Shown here: positions 1-11,184 of the stretch, piece by piece
Layout: each line of letters begins with the position of its first letter
Position numbering within the stretch: position 1 is the stretch's first letter
NCBI GenBank assembly: GCA_031308135.1
Contig: JAHLJT010000631.1
Span: forward strand, 144,750,734-144,814,733
DNA: 64,000 nucleotides
From: Acheta domesticus
Taxonomy: Eukaryota; Arthropoda; Insecta; Orthoptera; Gryllidae
Direction: 5' to 3'
Notes under the pieces: model-generated
The model's database searches: none
What the model was told of the DNA's origin: nothing
Seen by the model: the letters and a program-made list of their open reading frames with translations, nothing else
Program-made: the position numbers and the translations under genes

Positions 1-1008
1 AGAAGCAAAACAAGGGATCATCTCAGCATTTGCTCAAGGATCAGGGAAACTGGACGAAAAACCTGATCGAGATGGGGGCCATCAACCCAGAAACTGTGGT
101 ACAATACTTGTTACAGGTTCTTTAGAATTATACAGTCCAAATGATAAATAATTACATTAACAATCATTGTTAAAATTAATTCTACTTTCCTTTTTGATGC
201 TCGGTATAGTCTCGAATTGTATAGAAACAGTTATGCAGCAGAAAAGATTTTACTTGGGACTTAAACTTTTCTATTGAATTTAATCGTTTAATGTCTTCTG
301 GCAAAGTGTTGTAGAGTAATGTACATGAATTGTGAATTTTGTAATGTGAATTTTTTGTAGTGAGCTGTTGATACTGCCACTTGGTGAATATGATTACTAC
401 GTCGTGTGTTATACTTATAGACATCGGCATTTGCTGAAAATATATTCCCGCCCTTAAGTAAGTCATTTTTGACAAAAACTACTGATTCGTAAATCAGGAG
501 ACAAGGTAATGGTAAAATTCCTAGATTAATAAAGAGTGACTTACAAGAATCACGTGGGTTGGATTTGCTTATTATTCGTACAATTCTTTTTTGTAATCTG
601 AAAGTCTGTGAGCTATAAGATGTGTTTCCCCAAAATATTATGCCATATCTCAGGCGGGAGTGAACATTGGCAAAATATACACAACGAGCTGTATGAAGGC
701 TGACGGAATTTGAAAGAATTCTGAACGCGTAGCATAATGAACTTAATTTTGTGTTCAATTCATTTAAGTGGGCATTCCATTTGAGGTTTGACTGAATTGA
801 TAGACCTAAAAATTTTGTTACATTAACATCAGTCAATGGCCCACCGTTCATTTCCAATGGAGTACAGAATTTTTTATTTGATATGGAAAACTGCATTGAA
901 ACAGTTTTATTTTCATTTACTTTTAATTTGTTATTACGGAACCAATTTGAAACGTCTGATATTGTACTATTTACGGTTTCTTTGTTGCAAAGAATATTTG
1001 TATCATTG
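1..1008 (-). mobile_element. CR1-like LINE, 5'-truncated copy A (reverse transcriptase C-terminus and 3' end)
   Basis: Read on the minus strand this encodes the end of a LINE reverse transcriptase (palm after the FADD box, thumb and C-terminal tail) followed by a non-coding 3' end. It is nearly identical over its whole length to positions 40371-41368 on the plus strand, including the shared stretches TKFLGLSIQSNLKWNAHLNE and YGIIFWGNTSYSSQ. The window starts inside the 3' end, so the tail and target duplication are not visible. A frameshift near position 340 separates the thumb from the C-terminal tail (NTLPEDIKRLNSIEKF). The 5' truncation point abuts R2-like LINE sequence, so this copy inserted into that older element. 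Family assignment rests on the full copy at 37-41 kb. Confidence 0.9.
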
Positions 1009-2036
1009 TTGCAAAGAATATTTGTTTCAAGTATTTTGCCCAACTCTGATCAATGCTTTCTACGTGTTCCTGGCAAATGCGGCATTTATCTTCTTGGGAA
1101 ACTTTGAGAACTGCTTTATCATGTCGTGTTCTCGAGGCCTGATCTTGGGCAGCCATTACAAGTGCTTCTGGCTTCATTCTTTCCCTTTTAAGCCACATAA
1201 ATGATTGACCTTTATTGATCTGTACCCTCTCCTTTCGTTTCAAATATTGTTCATGGAGTGGTTTGTCTCTCCACGATTACTTTAACATTTTTTGTGTCCC
1301 ACATTTCATGTTAAGCAGCATTAGAAGTTCAGTGTCTCTGTCATTCTGCGTGTCTTGCATAATCTTGTTCGCGATGCTTGCAACACTAACAATGCCTCTG
1401 TTTACCATTCTTCGGTCAGATGTCATGACCTGCCTTATTAGAAGGTCATCTTGATGACTGACTACATACTTTCCCATTCTGACAATTAGATTGTGCCAGG
1501 AGGCCTCAATTTGTCTGAGGCATCTTCCTCCTTCCTTACGTGACACATAGTCTATGTACATCAGCTCGAGGGTGGGAAACATGACGCATTGTTAGTAGTT
1601 TTCTGGTTTTCCGATCCGTTATTCGAATTTCTTGCTCAGTCCAGTTCACTCGTCCGGAACTCCACTCGACTACAGGCACCATCAAACTGTCAATAGCAAA
1701 TATTCTATTCCTGAAGTTCAGAGCAGACTGCAGGACAAGTCTCACTCTTCTCTAATACTCCCTGCGAATTCTCTCTTTCCTTGTGACATGGTCTCTTTCC
1801 GTTCGACATGGTCTCACATTCTTCAATGCCCAGATATTTGTAAGTTTTACCTGGCTCAAGATCTTGAATTACAGTGTGCATATCAATTTCAATGCTCTCT
1901 GACGTTGCAGTTTGCCTCTCTTTAAATTTATTTTTGCACACTCGTCAAAACCAAAATCTTCATGCAGATGTCACTGCTAAAGTCATTCACGACAGACAGT
2001 TTTGGATATTGGTTAGCTGACGTCGCATGAAACAGG
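1009..2036 (-). pseudogene. R2-like (restriction-like-endonuclease type) LINE fragment, copy A
   Basis: On the minus strand three overlapping frames carry consecutive parts of one polyprotein: TVIQDLEPGKTYKYLGIE (1941-1800), an arginine-rich stretch with RNRIFAIDSLMVPVVEWS (1745-1540), then MYIDYVSRKEGGRCLRQIEA and RRMVNRGIVSVASIANK (1582-1280), and finally a Cys-His cluster CRICQEHVESID (about 1060). This order, reverse transcriptase end followed by a CCHC cluster, matches LINEs with a C-terminal restriction-like endonuclease. The endonuclease itself is cut off by the CR1-like insertion. Several frameshifts show the copy is dead. Copy B lies at 46480-47735. The exact clade (R2, NeSL or relative) is inferred. 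Confidence 0.72.
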
Positions 2037-2040
2037 GTTT

Positions 2041-2898
2041 TTCTCATCATCATCATCATCATCTTCACGGTCTAGGCCCAACGGCCTGTCCCGTTTCGAT
2101 AGTCCACCGTTTTCTTGGTCTCCCGGGATCTCGTTTCCCAAGAGGTCGATATTTCCAGGCCTTTTGAGGAAGGCGCTGCTTATCCATTCTGTATAGATGT
2201 TGGGTCCAATTTCTTTTATAGTTTTGGATTTGATCGAGGACTGATACAACTCTTAACTCTTTTCGAATATCTTGATTTCTTTCGTGATCTGTTTTTGTAC
2301 AACCTTTTACTGCCCTCAGAAACTTCATCTCTGAAGCCTGTATTCTGCTCATTTCTCTTTGTTTCAAAACCCAGCATTCGCTACCGTATAGCAGGGTTGG
2401 TATTGCCATTGTCTTGTAGAATTTTAACTGTGTTTCTTTTCGGGTTTTCTTACCAAGGGTTCTTCTTATGGTTCCACACATTAACTGGAACCGCGAGAGT
2501 TTCTTCTCCACGTCTCTGTCGTAGTTGTATGATATATCGTTTCCTTGATAATTAAAATTACTCACTTGGTTCAGAACCTGGTTTTCTACCACTATCTTAG
2601 ATCTCACTGGATCTTTCCCGCAAAATGCCATAATTTGAGTTTTTTGATGTGGATATTTCACAGTTATAATATCTGGCTATTTTGCTGAGCTTGTAGATAT
2701 TGAGCTGAAGTTCATCTTCTGTTTCAGCAATCTCAATCGTCTGCATATAAGATGGAATTTAAAAAACAGTTTTCTGCAATCTCAATACCACAAGAGGCAT
2801 AGCAGTTCCATTCCTTCAGCATCTCATCTATGTACAGATTAAACAGAGATGCTGATAAGCTACAACCCTGTCGTACTCCCAGATTTATATTCATTCCG
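2041..2898 (-). pseudogene. RTE-like LINE: reverse transcriptase C-terminal half
   Basis: The minus strand encodes NINLGVRQGCSLSASLFNLY (motif B region) and a YADD box near 2735, then after a frame break a 198-residue frame (2661-2065) with LLYGSECWVLKQRE, the EMKFLRAVKG segment, the RNQDIRKEL block and a final KRDPGRPRKRW. This series is typical of the C-terminal half of RTE-clade reverse transcriptases. It ends in a short (CAT)n tail, as RTE elements often do. The upstream part of the same reverse transcriptase lies next to it in opposite orientation at 2899-3219. No catalytic activity is expected because the frame is broken and the 5' end is missing. Confidence 0.8.
2045..2063 (-). repeat. 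Short tandem (CAT/ATG)6 tail of the RTE-like LINE
   Basis: Six CAT units directly follow the 3' end of the RTE-like coding sequence (element on the minus strand). RTE LINEs commonly end in short tandem repeats rather than poly(A), so this is best read as the 3' terminus of the insertion. Confidence 0.6.
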
Positions 2899-3219
2899 AA
2901 AGACTGAAACCAATAGCTGACACCACCATCAGTGAACAACAAAACGGATTTAGAAAAGGACGATCTTCTTTAGATAGCGTATTTACGCTCAAAATACTAA
3001 TAGAAAAAGAAGAGAATATAATCTTGAAACACACATAGCCTTTATTGACTATGTGAAAGCTTTTGATAAAGTTAGACGACCACTGCTGTGGGAAATTTTA
3101 ATAAAGAAGGGGATACCTTATCATCTCATCCAAGTAATTAAAAGCCTGTACGCTGGAACAAGAATATGTATCGACACTGGTTTCAAAATCGGCAAAACAT
3201 TTCTGAATATAAATCTGGT
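2899..3219 (+). pseudogene. RTE-like LINE: inverted 5' segment of the reverse transcriptase
   Basis: The plus strand reads ERLKPIADTTISEQQNGFRK and, after a frameshift, DYVKAFDKVRRPLLWEILIK and IKSLYAGTRICIDTGFKIGK. These are the fingers and palm A region that should precede the NINLGVRQGC motif of the minus-strand segment at 2041-2898. The plus segment stops at GAATATAAATCTGG (about 3206-3219), and the same 14 bases occur at the start of the minus segment (about 2882-2895). The pair therefore forms one element with its 5' part flipped, followed by a T-rich run. Confidence 0.75.
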
Positions 3220-3663
3220 TTTTTTTTTTTTCATTAAAAACCTTTAACCAAACTTCGGACACTTGGAGGAAAATCCAACCACATATGGCCAAGAGGTTAA
3301 TCTTCCAAATTCATTATTGTCCGTTCAAATAATATCATATATCTAAATTTTTACTGATGAGATGAAACTTTTCGAAAAAATGATATTTTATATAATTACA
3401 ATTTTAATTTAATATCTTTTTAAAAAAGTAACTCCCTAAAATAGTCCAAATCATTGGATACAATACGTAATATACAACTAGAAAGTTTGAAAGCAAAAGG
3501 TCGCAATCTCTGTTCCAATAAATTTGTTAAAATATTCCTCATATTGATAAAACTTGCAACAACTTAACATGCATGTTCATTGAGGAATACTTAAAATGCG
3601 AATGTGGGTCACAAATCAGAGACAACTTTCACTTTAGAGAGAAAAACATAAAATCTATATCTA
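3220..3663. other. Gene-free stretch between LINE and Helitron
   Basis: A T-run (3220-3232) followed by AT-rich sequence. No coding similarity, RNA gene or repeat structure was recognised. Confidence 0.4.
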
Positions 3664-5134
3664 TCTATACTAATATATAAAGACAGAACTGCATTAACTT
3701 ACAGCGCGATAATCTCTGAATCTACTGAACCAACACGATGAAACTTTTGTACTAGCTTCCTTTAAAGGTCTGGAGTACTATAGGCTATGATTTACAATCA
3801 TAAATCTTAACATATTCGCAAAATAATTACTTTTCTGGACTTTTTGCGCATAGCATTACATCATAGATTCAACAGTGCATCAATGTCAATAGAGAAGAGG
3901 TACAAGATACTGAGGTCTACGAGGTTCATTAATGCACAGAATTGCATTTACCTGTATGATACTGTAGGACTGTTTGTTTTTACCGTCAACAGTTTAATGC
4001 GAAATGTTTATATTTAAGAATGATTCTGTTTTTCTTCACTCTGTTTATAAAAGTAACTTGGATACTGATTTTAATTGCGTCTAGGCGTGAATGTATTAAG
4101 TGTACAAGAGAGAAGTATACTTATTCTTAGAGGAAATGTTTGGAAAACATTTTGCTGACAGATGATTAATATTGTCGTAAAAAGATATATATGATTGTAC
4201 TCATGAATTCTACATGAAATTGTTTTGGTTTAGTTGTACTTTAAGTGTGATAATTACGTATTTGCAAGTTGAACGCGTGAAACGAAAGGTATTGGGAATG
4301 ATTTATGAGTTAGGCTGAAACGGTGACGGATGAAGTTTTGTAGGTAAGTGTTTTATTACAGTGAAGAAAGCATACATTTTGCTGGTGAAGGAATGATTAT
4401 TTAAATTGATGAAAGTAAGTTTGGATAGAAGTATAATTGAAGTAAAAGAGTAATGAGAAATGGAAGGAACTGAATGTGTGTTAACCCTGTTTTTCAAGGT
4501 TGTTGAAAATAGAACAAAAGAGTTGTTTTTTACGTAACAGAAAAAACTGTGTTCAAGCCTGGATCTACTATGTAATCTGGCATTTTTGGAGATGATATGA
4601 TTATCTAAGTGGTTAATGTCACCTTTCCGTCAGCCACTATTTATCAAGGATACTAAAAGTCTAATTAAAAACTAATTAAAAGCACTTTACATTTCAATTG
4701 CCTCGCCGTGGGAACAAATATCAATTTCAAACTTTTTTTTATAAATACGAGAGAAGAAATGGTATGAAAAAAATAGTATTACAATGTGGCAACTTATTGA
4801 AAGTATGGAAATAATACATAAAATTCCACAAAAATAATATATGAGTGTATGTATTTTTCTTTAGATTTGATTACTATTTTTAATTTTAAAGTGAGTAAAG
4901 TTGGGGGAGCGGGAACCCCAGTTTCAAAAATATAAAGTTTTAGTGAGAAAGTGAGATGAACAAGAGTATTTCCAGTTGGGAACAAGGCAGAGTGAGGATG
5001 GACAAGATTGAGCAGGGATACAATTGAATTGATACAAGAAGGCTCCGCGGCAGGGCGGTAATATATGGAATGCCTCTTCCTGTGTAATAAAGTATTGTGA
5101 TAAATACCCCAGCAACGCGGGGTACTTCAGCTAG
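3664..5134 (+). mobile_element. Non-autonomous Helitron with both termini
   Basis: The element starts with TC at 3664 (TCTATACTAATATATAAAG), a 5' end common in insect Helitrons, and ends with CTAG at 5131-5134. A stem TACCCC/GGGGTA (5105-5110 and 5119-5124) precedes the end by six bases. It is inserted between A (3663) and T (5135), as expected for Helitrons, which make no target duplication. The interior of about 1.4 kb holds no recognisable Rep/helicase frame, so it would need a helper element. Proteins of 60-odd residues in the interior show no family features. Confidence 0.8.
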
Positions 5135-6626
5135 TACTTCATAAAAACTGTAGAATATTTCATTACTATCCGTTTACGAAAACATACAAACGAAAACATA
5201 TCGTGAGATGTGATAAAGACGCCGTAAGATCCATTGGTCCCAATTCCCCCAGCGTTATCAATTTGAAACACTAACCTGAACTGTGATTTGCAGTTTTCAC
5301 ATCAAGCGATTTTTCCGACAGTGTCTTGATTTCTAGTGAAGCAGGATGAAACAAGGCCCCACAATCCTATGGTAATAGCCGTCCTTCTCCGTTGCAAATT
5401 GAAGCTTGCGCTGGCTGCCATGTTGGGGGCAAATTTACGCGCATAATTGAAATACGTCGAAATTTTTCAGACTTTTCCGCATTTTCAAGGCTTTGAATAC
5501 ATAGAATGGAAATACCAACTCATTCTTTAAAGTAATATATGCAACACTAATATTAAAAAGTCGAAACGTTTATATATCTCTGAAATAACATCACACGGTT
5601 TTACCCTAGAGCTTTATAAAGCACAAATAACACTGTTGTTTAAAGCACGTCGCCCACGAAGTTTTTGGAACTTGTAACAGCACTTTTGAAAGCAAAAATA
5701 AGCATATAATCTTTTACTCTAAAAATGGGTTTGTATTTACTCCATGAGGTTGTTCAGTCTGTGATAAGTTCATATTATATTGAACACACTAAAGGGGTTA
5801 TCATGATAGTATTTAGTTTTGATAGGTTGAGGATATTGTCCCTCACAAAACATCATATTGCAGTAGATGTCGAAACATTGCTTTCGGAAACATTCGTTCT
5901 CATTTTTAAAGTGTACTCCTTTAATCCAAACTCTTCAAAATTGTATATCTTGACTAATTCTGCATCTTTTTTTTTTCAGTAAAAGGTAAATCATATTACG
6001 CTTAATTTTTAGAATTCGTAACTAATTATAAACTTACGTAATTTTTATACACTTTCGATACATAAGAAAGTTCTGTACAGAACACGCAAATACCTGGATT
6101 AAATGGTCATATGAGCTGGTATTAAAATATACGCGTTCTTGATGATTCCATCAACCTCTATACAAATCTCGACATTCATGTATTAGCTTCGAATTTAGGG
6201 AATATCTACCCCGGAGAAATGGCAAGTTATCTACAAAAAGTGGTTATTTTCAGAGTTAAACTAAAGTTACTTTAAGTGCAATAACAAATTCATCGATTTT
6301 TTTGTCATCACATTACGCTACGTCACAATGTGCATCACATAATTAAACGATGCACTTGTGAAATTACATCACGCAGGCTTTCGTCGCACGATTAGTACAC
6401 TCGTAAGCCGCGCGGTAAGCTAGCGCTGTGCGTGGGTCTAGTATACTATTACAATGTCTTTGGATGAAAAGGACTATGACATAGCAAATTATTTCTGTAA
6501 AAACTGAATCTAAAGGTACTACAGCACACGCGCACGCCACACACAAGACGAGTGGAAGAAAAAATGATCGAAAAATGTACAGCAACACAGCAATATAGAA
6601 AAACATACAGCAACATAAAGTACAGA
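5135..6626. other. Gene-free AT-rich sequence
   Basis: No protein family, RNA gene or repeat with clear ends was found. A frame of 85 codons at 5725-5982 on the plus strand has no recognisable motif and is probably chance. Confidence 0.35.

Positions 6627-6719
<93 letters not shown>
6627..6719. repeat. Compound microsatellite (TG)n(TA)n(CA)n
   Basis: A run of TG (6627-6640), then TA (6641-6681), then CA (6682-6719). Because TG and CA are complementary the whole block is a near-perfect palindrome that could form a hairpin. The frames that read CVCVCV and YIYIYI through it are artefacts. Confidence 0.95.
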
Positions 6720-6722
<3 letters not shown>

Positions 6723-7320
6723 GAGGAAAGAAATAATTATTGAACTTAATGAACTCAATATTTTAATGACCTACGATTTTGGCTGCAAAGTTCAGTTAGC
6801 ATGTGTCATATTATTAAGGAAGAAACTGCAACGGTTTCTCATTTTCGTATATGACTCTCTCAAGCACAAGACACTGAAGTTATGTAAAAAATAATTCGAG
6901 CATTCTGGGAATTTGGTTAATTTCTATAATGCTTGGTTCGTATTCGGCGTTCATTGTTACGCCGCTGCATACCGTGGTTATAACAGCAAAAATGAATTTT
7001 AGTAGATTTAATACATTAAATGAATAGTACACATGAACCACTTGGTGCAATTAAAGTACTCTAGTATGCGACAAACTATTTTTGCCTCACTCCACAGTTT
7101 CACTAAAAACGCAAAGAAACGACTCTACGCCCAGTCCCGTTGGCAGACGTCGCGCCGGTGTTGCCGCGGCAGCAGGTTTGCATTTCGCGCCCGGAAGTAA
7201 CTTTTAAACTTAATTTCATGGAAGACAATTTTTTTTCGGAAAAACTGAACCTGTCATTCTTCATGATCACCAACATAGAATCTGGGGTATTTTTTTTGTA
7301 ACGGGAGCTCCTATGTGTGG

Positions 7321-7321
<1 letters not shown>
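6720..7321. other. Gene-free stretch
   Basis: Only a short GC-richer patch (about 7130-7200) stands out. No coding or repeat signal was recognised. Confidence 0.35.

Positions 7322-7379
<58 letters not shown>
7322..7379. repeat. (TA)n microsatellite
   Basis: About 28 uninterrupted TA units flanked by non-repetitive sequence. Confidence 0.95.
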
Positions 7380-7381
<2 letters not shown>

Positions 7382-7833
7382 CGGGTCTTTAGTCTAACTC
7401 GCAACCCATATCTGAGTTGAAAGAAAGAGACATATTCTGTGCTTGGGCAGTCATTCATTCACGTTGCATTCGTAATCGTAGGCACTCACGTTCAGGAAAT
7501 AATCGCTTCGAAAACGTTAACGAAGGATCAATGTGTATTTTTGGTGGATGTTACTTCGGAACTAAATCTTCCTTAGTCAGAAAATGATTCAATAAAAATT
7601 TCTGGAAATGCCAGTTCCCAACAAAAGGAGAAAGGAACGGAGGAGAAATTATTAGAAATCTAGAAATTCCGGTTTATTTTATTAAGATTTCCCTATTTGT
7701 TTAATTTCCAGCTTGCTAATAACCTTTGTAGTTGATGTGACATAAAATAAAATTAATATATAAAAATAAAAGTAAATAATTTTCAAGTTCCATATTACTA
7801 AATAATTATTGTTATAAATAATGAACAAAGGCA

Positions 7834-7917
7834 ATGAAGGAACGAGATCTTCAAGAGGAAGATTGGGAAGATCGAAGGACGTGGCGACTAAGATGCGAGA
7901 AGCGGCGTCAGCTGTAA
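7834..7917 (+). pseudogene. Possible C-terminal scrap of an RTE-type LINE
   Basis: A 27-codon frame beginning MKERDLQEEDWEDRRTW and ending RCEKRRQL resembles the charged C-terminus of RTE-type LINE proteins, which often end in an acidic RDLxxEDxxDRxxWR segment. It is followed by AT-rich sequence with short TAA-type repeats. An overlapping 41-codon frame is also open, so chance is possible. Short and tentative. Confidence 0.3.
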
Positions 7918-8430
7918 AGAACCTCGCTAATACTACTACTAAATAATGAACAGCTTGACGGTGATGTTTCACGAGATCTTTGTGATTTCTCGGTGAGCCA
8001 GCGTTCATTAAATAATAATTATTGTTACGTTGCTGTTAATAAATCGATAAATCAGTCATAACTTCTCTTCCCATCTTCAGTGTTACTATTCTGTTTCTTA
8101 AGCATACTGGACTGAATCGCCTGAAGAGAAGTTTTGTTGGCTGGCTCATGCCTCAGCCCAGCCCACCCCACCCCGTACCACCCCACCCACCCTGCGCAGT
8201 GTGTAAAGATTCCGGTGTGTGAGCCGGGTACCTGCCCGCCGAAGCCCTTGAATGGGAAAACACAGAAAGAGGAAAGTTGCTGCAGATTATGACGCGCAGC
8301 TCACTTCCTCGTCTGGTGTCTCGACGTGCCAGCCATGTCAGTATTGAAAGGAGGCAGACACGCGGTTGCCAAATTGCCAAAACAAGAACAGGCGTTACCA
8401 GTCATGGGTTGCGAGATAAGCTAAAGACTC
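7918..8430. other. Gene-free stretch with a C-rich patch
   Basis: Contains a C-rich patch (about 8155-8195, repeated CCCAC/CCACC) and a GC-richer segment up to 8400. No coding family was recognised in either direction. Confidence 0.35.
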
Positions 8431-8657
8431 TGTATATATATATATATAGATACAGATATATATATAGATACAGATGTATATATATATATATCTGTATCTA
8501 TATATATAGATACAGATATACAGATATATATATATATATAGATACAGATGTATATATATATATATATATCTGTATCTATATATATATATCTGTATATCTG
8601 TATCTATATATATACATCTGTGTATATATATATATTATATATATATATATATATATA
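8431..8657. repeat. TA-rich array with inverted GATACAGATA / TATCTGTATC blocks
   Basis: TA runs are interrupted by GATACAGATA in the left half and by its reverse complement TATCTGTATC in the right half, so the array is largely self-complementary. It directly abuts the 5' end of the Helitron at 8661 and may have grown out of a TATATATA motif in that terminus. Confidence 0.85.
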
Positions 8658-8955
8658 AATTCTCGTGTCACAGTTTTAGTTACCATACTCCTCCGAAACG
8701 GCTTAACAGATTTTGATGAAATTTTATATGTATATTCAGTAGGTCTGAGAATAGGTTGTTATCTATTTTTATACCTCTTGGTGATAAGGGTGGTCCACCC
8801 CAATTTTTAAAAAAATTTCGCACCAAACGTTTTAGGCAACCCGCTACACACGGTAAGGATTTCACACGGCGGTATTTCACCCACTACACGGTGTTTCTCC
8901 ATATTACGCACCTGCTCAGCGATGTGCAGAATCTGCTATTAAATGTGAATAACAC

Positions 8956-9118
8956 GGAGAGAGACAGTGAAAGAGAGAGACGGAGAAAGAGAGAGACGTA
9001 GAAAGAGAGAGAGAGACGTAGAAAGAGAGAGGCGTAGACAGAGAGACGAGAGTGGAGAAAGAGAGAGAGAGACGGAGAAAGACAGAGAAAGAGAGAGAGA
9101 GGGAAGGAGAGAGAGATA
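8956..9118. repeat. AG-rich imperfect tandem repeat
   Basis: Repeated units of the type GAGAGACGGAGAAAGAGA. Open frames through it consist of low-complexity Arg/Glu or Ser/Leu and are not genes. Confidence 0.9.
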
Positions 9119-9669
9119 TAGGGGCAGAACAACGTCTGCTGGGCTCAGGTAGAAAAATGTCTCCGCGATTCATTGTTGCGTTAGGTTTGAGAAGTCTTAC
9201 GCATATTAGAGACTAATATATCATTAATAATATAATTAGCAGGAAAAAAGCACAGCAATTACTATTTGACTACAGGTAGATATGACATTGAGACTAGGAA
9301 CTTTGTTTTAATTATTTGTGATGTTTGTTGCTGCGAAATTAATTAGCCTTAATTAATTAATGTTTAGTTATCCTTCGGAAGTTGATATTAAATTCTCGAA
9401 TGTACAAAATGGGGAATAGATTCATTGTTGAACAGTTAAAAATGTGCACATGTATTTTATAACAATTTTTAAAATGATTGTTCTTTAGAAGTTTATTTAT
9501 TATCGTTAATTATTTTCTCCTGCCGTCATTTAATATACAGATTTTCGTTTTTACTGCCATTTAGTGCAACAATAGGTAAAGAAAATCCTGATTGATTTAC
9601 ATGATATAATTATCACTTCAGTGTAATTATCAGTATCCCCGCAAGGCGTGTACCGGCGTCACTTCCTAC

Positions 9670-10385
9670 CAGTATTGCCAGATGTACCGCATTTCCGCAT
9701 TTTATACCGCAGTATTAAGACCTAATCCGCATTAAGCGTCGAGGATGCCAAAAAAGTCTGCATTTCCATGATAGTGGATTAAAATCCATTTTTTTTTCAT
9801 TTCCTCTGTTATTACAATGATCGTTAGATCATTAACCAACCATAACCAACTATGGTTGAATTGGATGTATGGTAAGTTTGAATGTTCAAAATGCTGTTGA
9901 AAATTGATGACCAAGCACCAAGGTGTTGTCGTGAACTCCGTCTTTCATTGTCTTACTGACAACATGTTGGTTAGTCGTTTGGAATACGCCAAATAAGAAT
10001 ACGGATCGTCGTTCAGATTCTTACTGCGTTTATTCACGCCGGAGAAATTACGCACTTCGCGGGATATTGAAATTAAAAACGTTGAAATCAAGTTACTCGG
10101 CTTCATATTAAACTGAGATTAAAATAAATTGAAAGTACATTTATAACAAAAATACTGATATTTTATATTTTTAATTTCTTGGGTGAATCGGGAACATTAT
10201 GTATAGTGAGTACAAACATAGAACAAATATAGTGAGACAATATCGCATTTATTTAATTAATAAAACGGAATTCTATGTCGATATATGAATTATTGATGTT
10301 TCCCCCTATTTTTAAATTATATTAGTAAATCCGCATTTTCGAACTTAAAACTTCGCAATCGAAAGTTTCATATCTGGCAACATTG
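9670..10385. mobile_element. hAT-like non-autonomous element (MITE-type), about 716 bp
   Basis: The left end reads CAGTATTGCCAGATGTA and the right end, reverse-complemented, CAATGTTGCCAGATATG; 13 of 17 bases match. Ends of the CAGTGTTGCCAGA type are common in hAT transposons. The flanks CTTCCTAC (9662-9669) and CTTCTGAC (10386-10393) agree at six of eight bases, consistent with a decayed 8-bp hAT target duplication. There is no coding sequence inside. It lies within the Helitron of 8.66-11.14 kb and so appears younger than it. Confidence 0.65.
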
Positions 10386-10567
10386 CTTCTGACCCAATAA
10401 GCAGCACGGAGTAGGGATGAGATACTTCACACAATAAACCGTTTCTCACTCACTACAGTTTTCGGCCATTATTTTTATTGTTTGGGCGTTAATCGTAATT
10501 TTACAATAATGATTTTTCTATTTTGGTGTAATTTTTAAATAATTTATGATTAATTTGCGGGGCTGTA

Positions 10568-10891
10568 ATGAAAAACGTCGAAGCCATAATTTTAAATGGC
10601 AAATTTCGAGGTGAGAATATATTACTGCCACGGATCCCTATTATACCCACAGATGTGCCAATTCAATTTAAACATCTTCAATTTCCGTTAAGATTGGCAT
10701 TTGCGATGACTATCAATACGTCTCAAGGCCAAACTATGTCTGTTTGTGGATTATTTTTTAGCGCACCATGTCTCTCATACGGTGAATTATACGTGGCATG
10801 TTCTCGAGTGGGCAAACCATCCAGTTTATTTGTGTTAGCTAAAGATGGGATAACAAAAAATATTGTACACTCTATTGCGTTGAGGGATTGA
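10568..10891 (+). pseudogene. Helitron helicase, C-terminal remnant (Pif1-like)
   Basis: A 107-codon frame with LPRIPIIPTD, then RLAFAMTINTSQGQTMSVCG (the TxxxSQG motif of Pif1-like superfamily 1 helicases) and GELYVACSRVG, which matches the conserved LYVACSRV motif of Helitron helicases. The upstream Rep nuclease and Walker A/B motifs are absent, so this is the final roughly 100 residues of a protein normally over 1,000 long. The frame is intact to its stop, about 245 bases before the Helitron CTAG end. Confidence 0.85.
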
Positions 10892-11110
10892 TATTTTTTT
10901 AGTAAGATTATTATAATTAGCAATGTATATAATTTCAAAAAATAAATTACAATAAATTAAAAATATAATTGTTTGGTATTGTGTTATTTGTATATTCCAT
11001 TATCGTTCACAGCGCTCCATGCTTCTTCAACTCATATATACCACATCCTCAAACACTGACAATAAGTTAGCCATTTTTTCTACTAAAATAATCCTAGGAA
11101 TAATTTATAT

Positions 11111-11138
11111 GGCAAAACAACGTTTGCCTGATCAGCTA

Positions 11139-11139
<1 letters not shown>
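11111..11139 (+). other. Helitron 3' terminal hairpin and CTAG end
   Basis: Stem GGCAAA/TTTGCC with a six-base loop, then TGATCAG and CTAG. This is the canonical 3' terminator structure of Helitrons and sets the right edge of the element. Confidence 0.8.

Positions 11140-11179
<40 letters not shown>
11140..11179. repeat. (TA)n microsatellite at Helitron 3' junction
   Basis: A run of TA units starts immediately at the T that follows the Helitron CTAG end, suggesting insertion into, or expansion of, an AT target site. Confidence 0.85.

Positions 11180-11184
<5 letters not shown>

Larger units (their letters stand above)
8661..11139 (+). mobile_element. Helitron with helicase remnant and nested insertion
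   Basis: The 5' part (about 8661-8830) contains TCTCGTGTCACAG, then a CTCCTCCGAAACGGCTTAAC block and a GGTGATAAGGGTGG block, sequences that recur at insect Helitron 5' ends. The 3' end has a hairpin GGCAAA/TTTGCC (11111-11116 and 11123-11128) and terminates in CTAG at 11136-11139 before T. Near the 3' end it encodes the last part of a Pif1-type helicase. An AG-rich repeat and a hAT-like MITE lie inside. It is not certain that the 5' and 3' ends belong to one element, since a large part of the Rep/helicase gene is missing. Confidence 0.62.

Noticed and set aside
6364..6758. Several overlapping frames with CVCVCV / YIYIYI peptides
   Set aside because: They are translations of the (TG)n(TA)n(CA)n microsatellite in different phases.
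8277..8810. 177-codon frame rich in Tyr/Ile on the plus strand
   Set aside because: Most of it is the TA/GATACA array read as protein; the ends are unrelated sequence.
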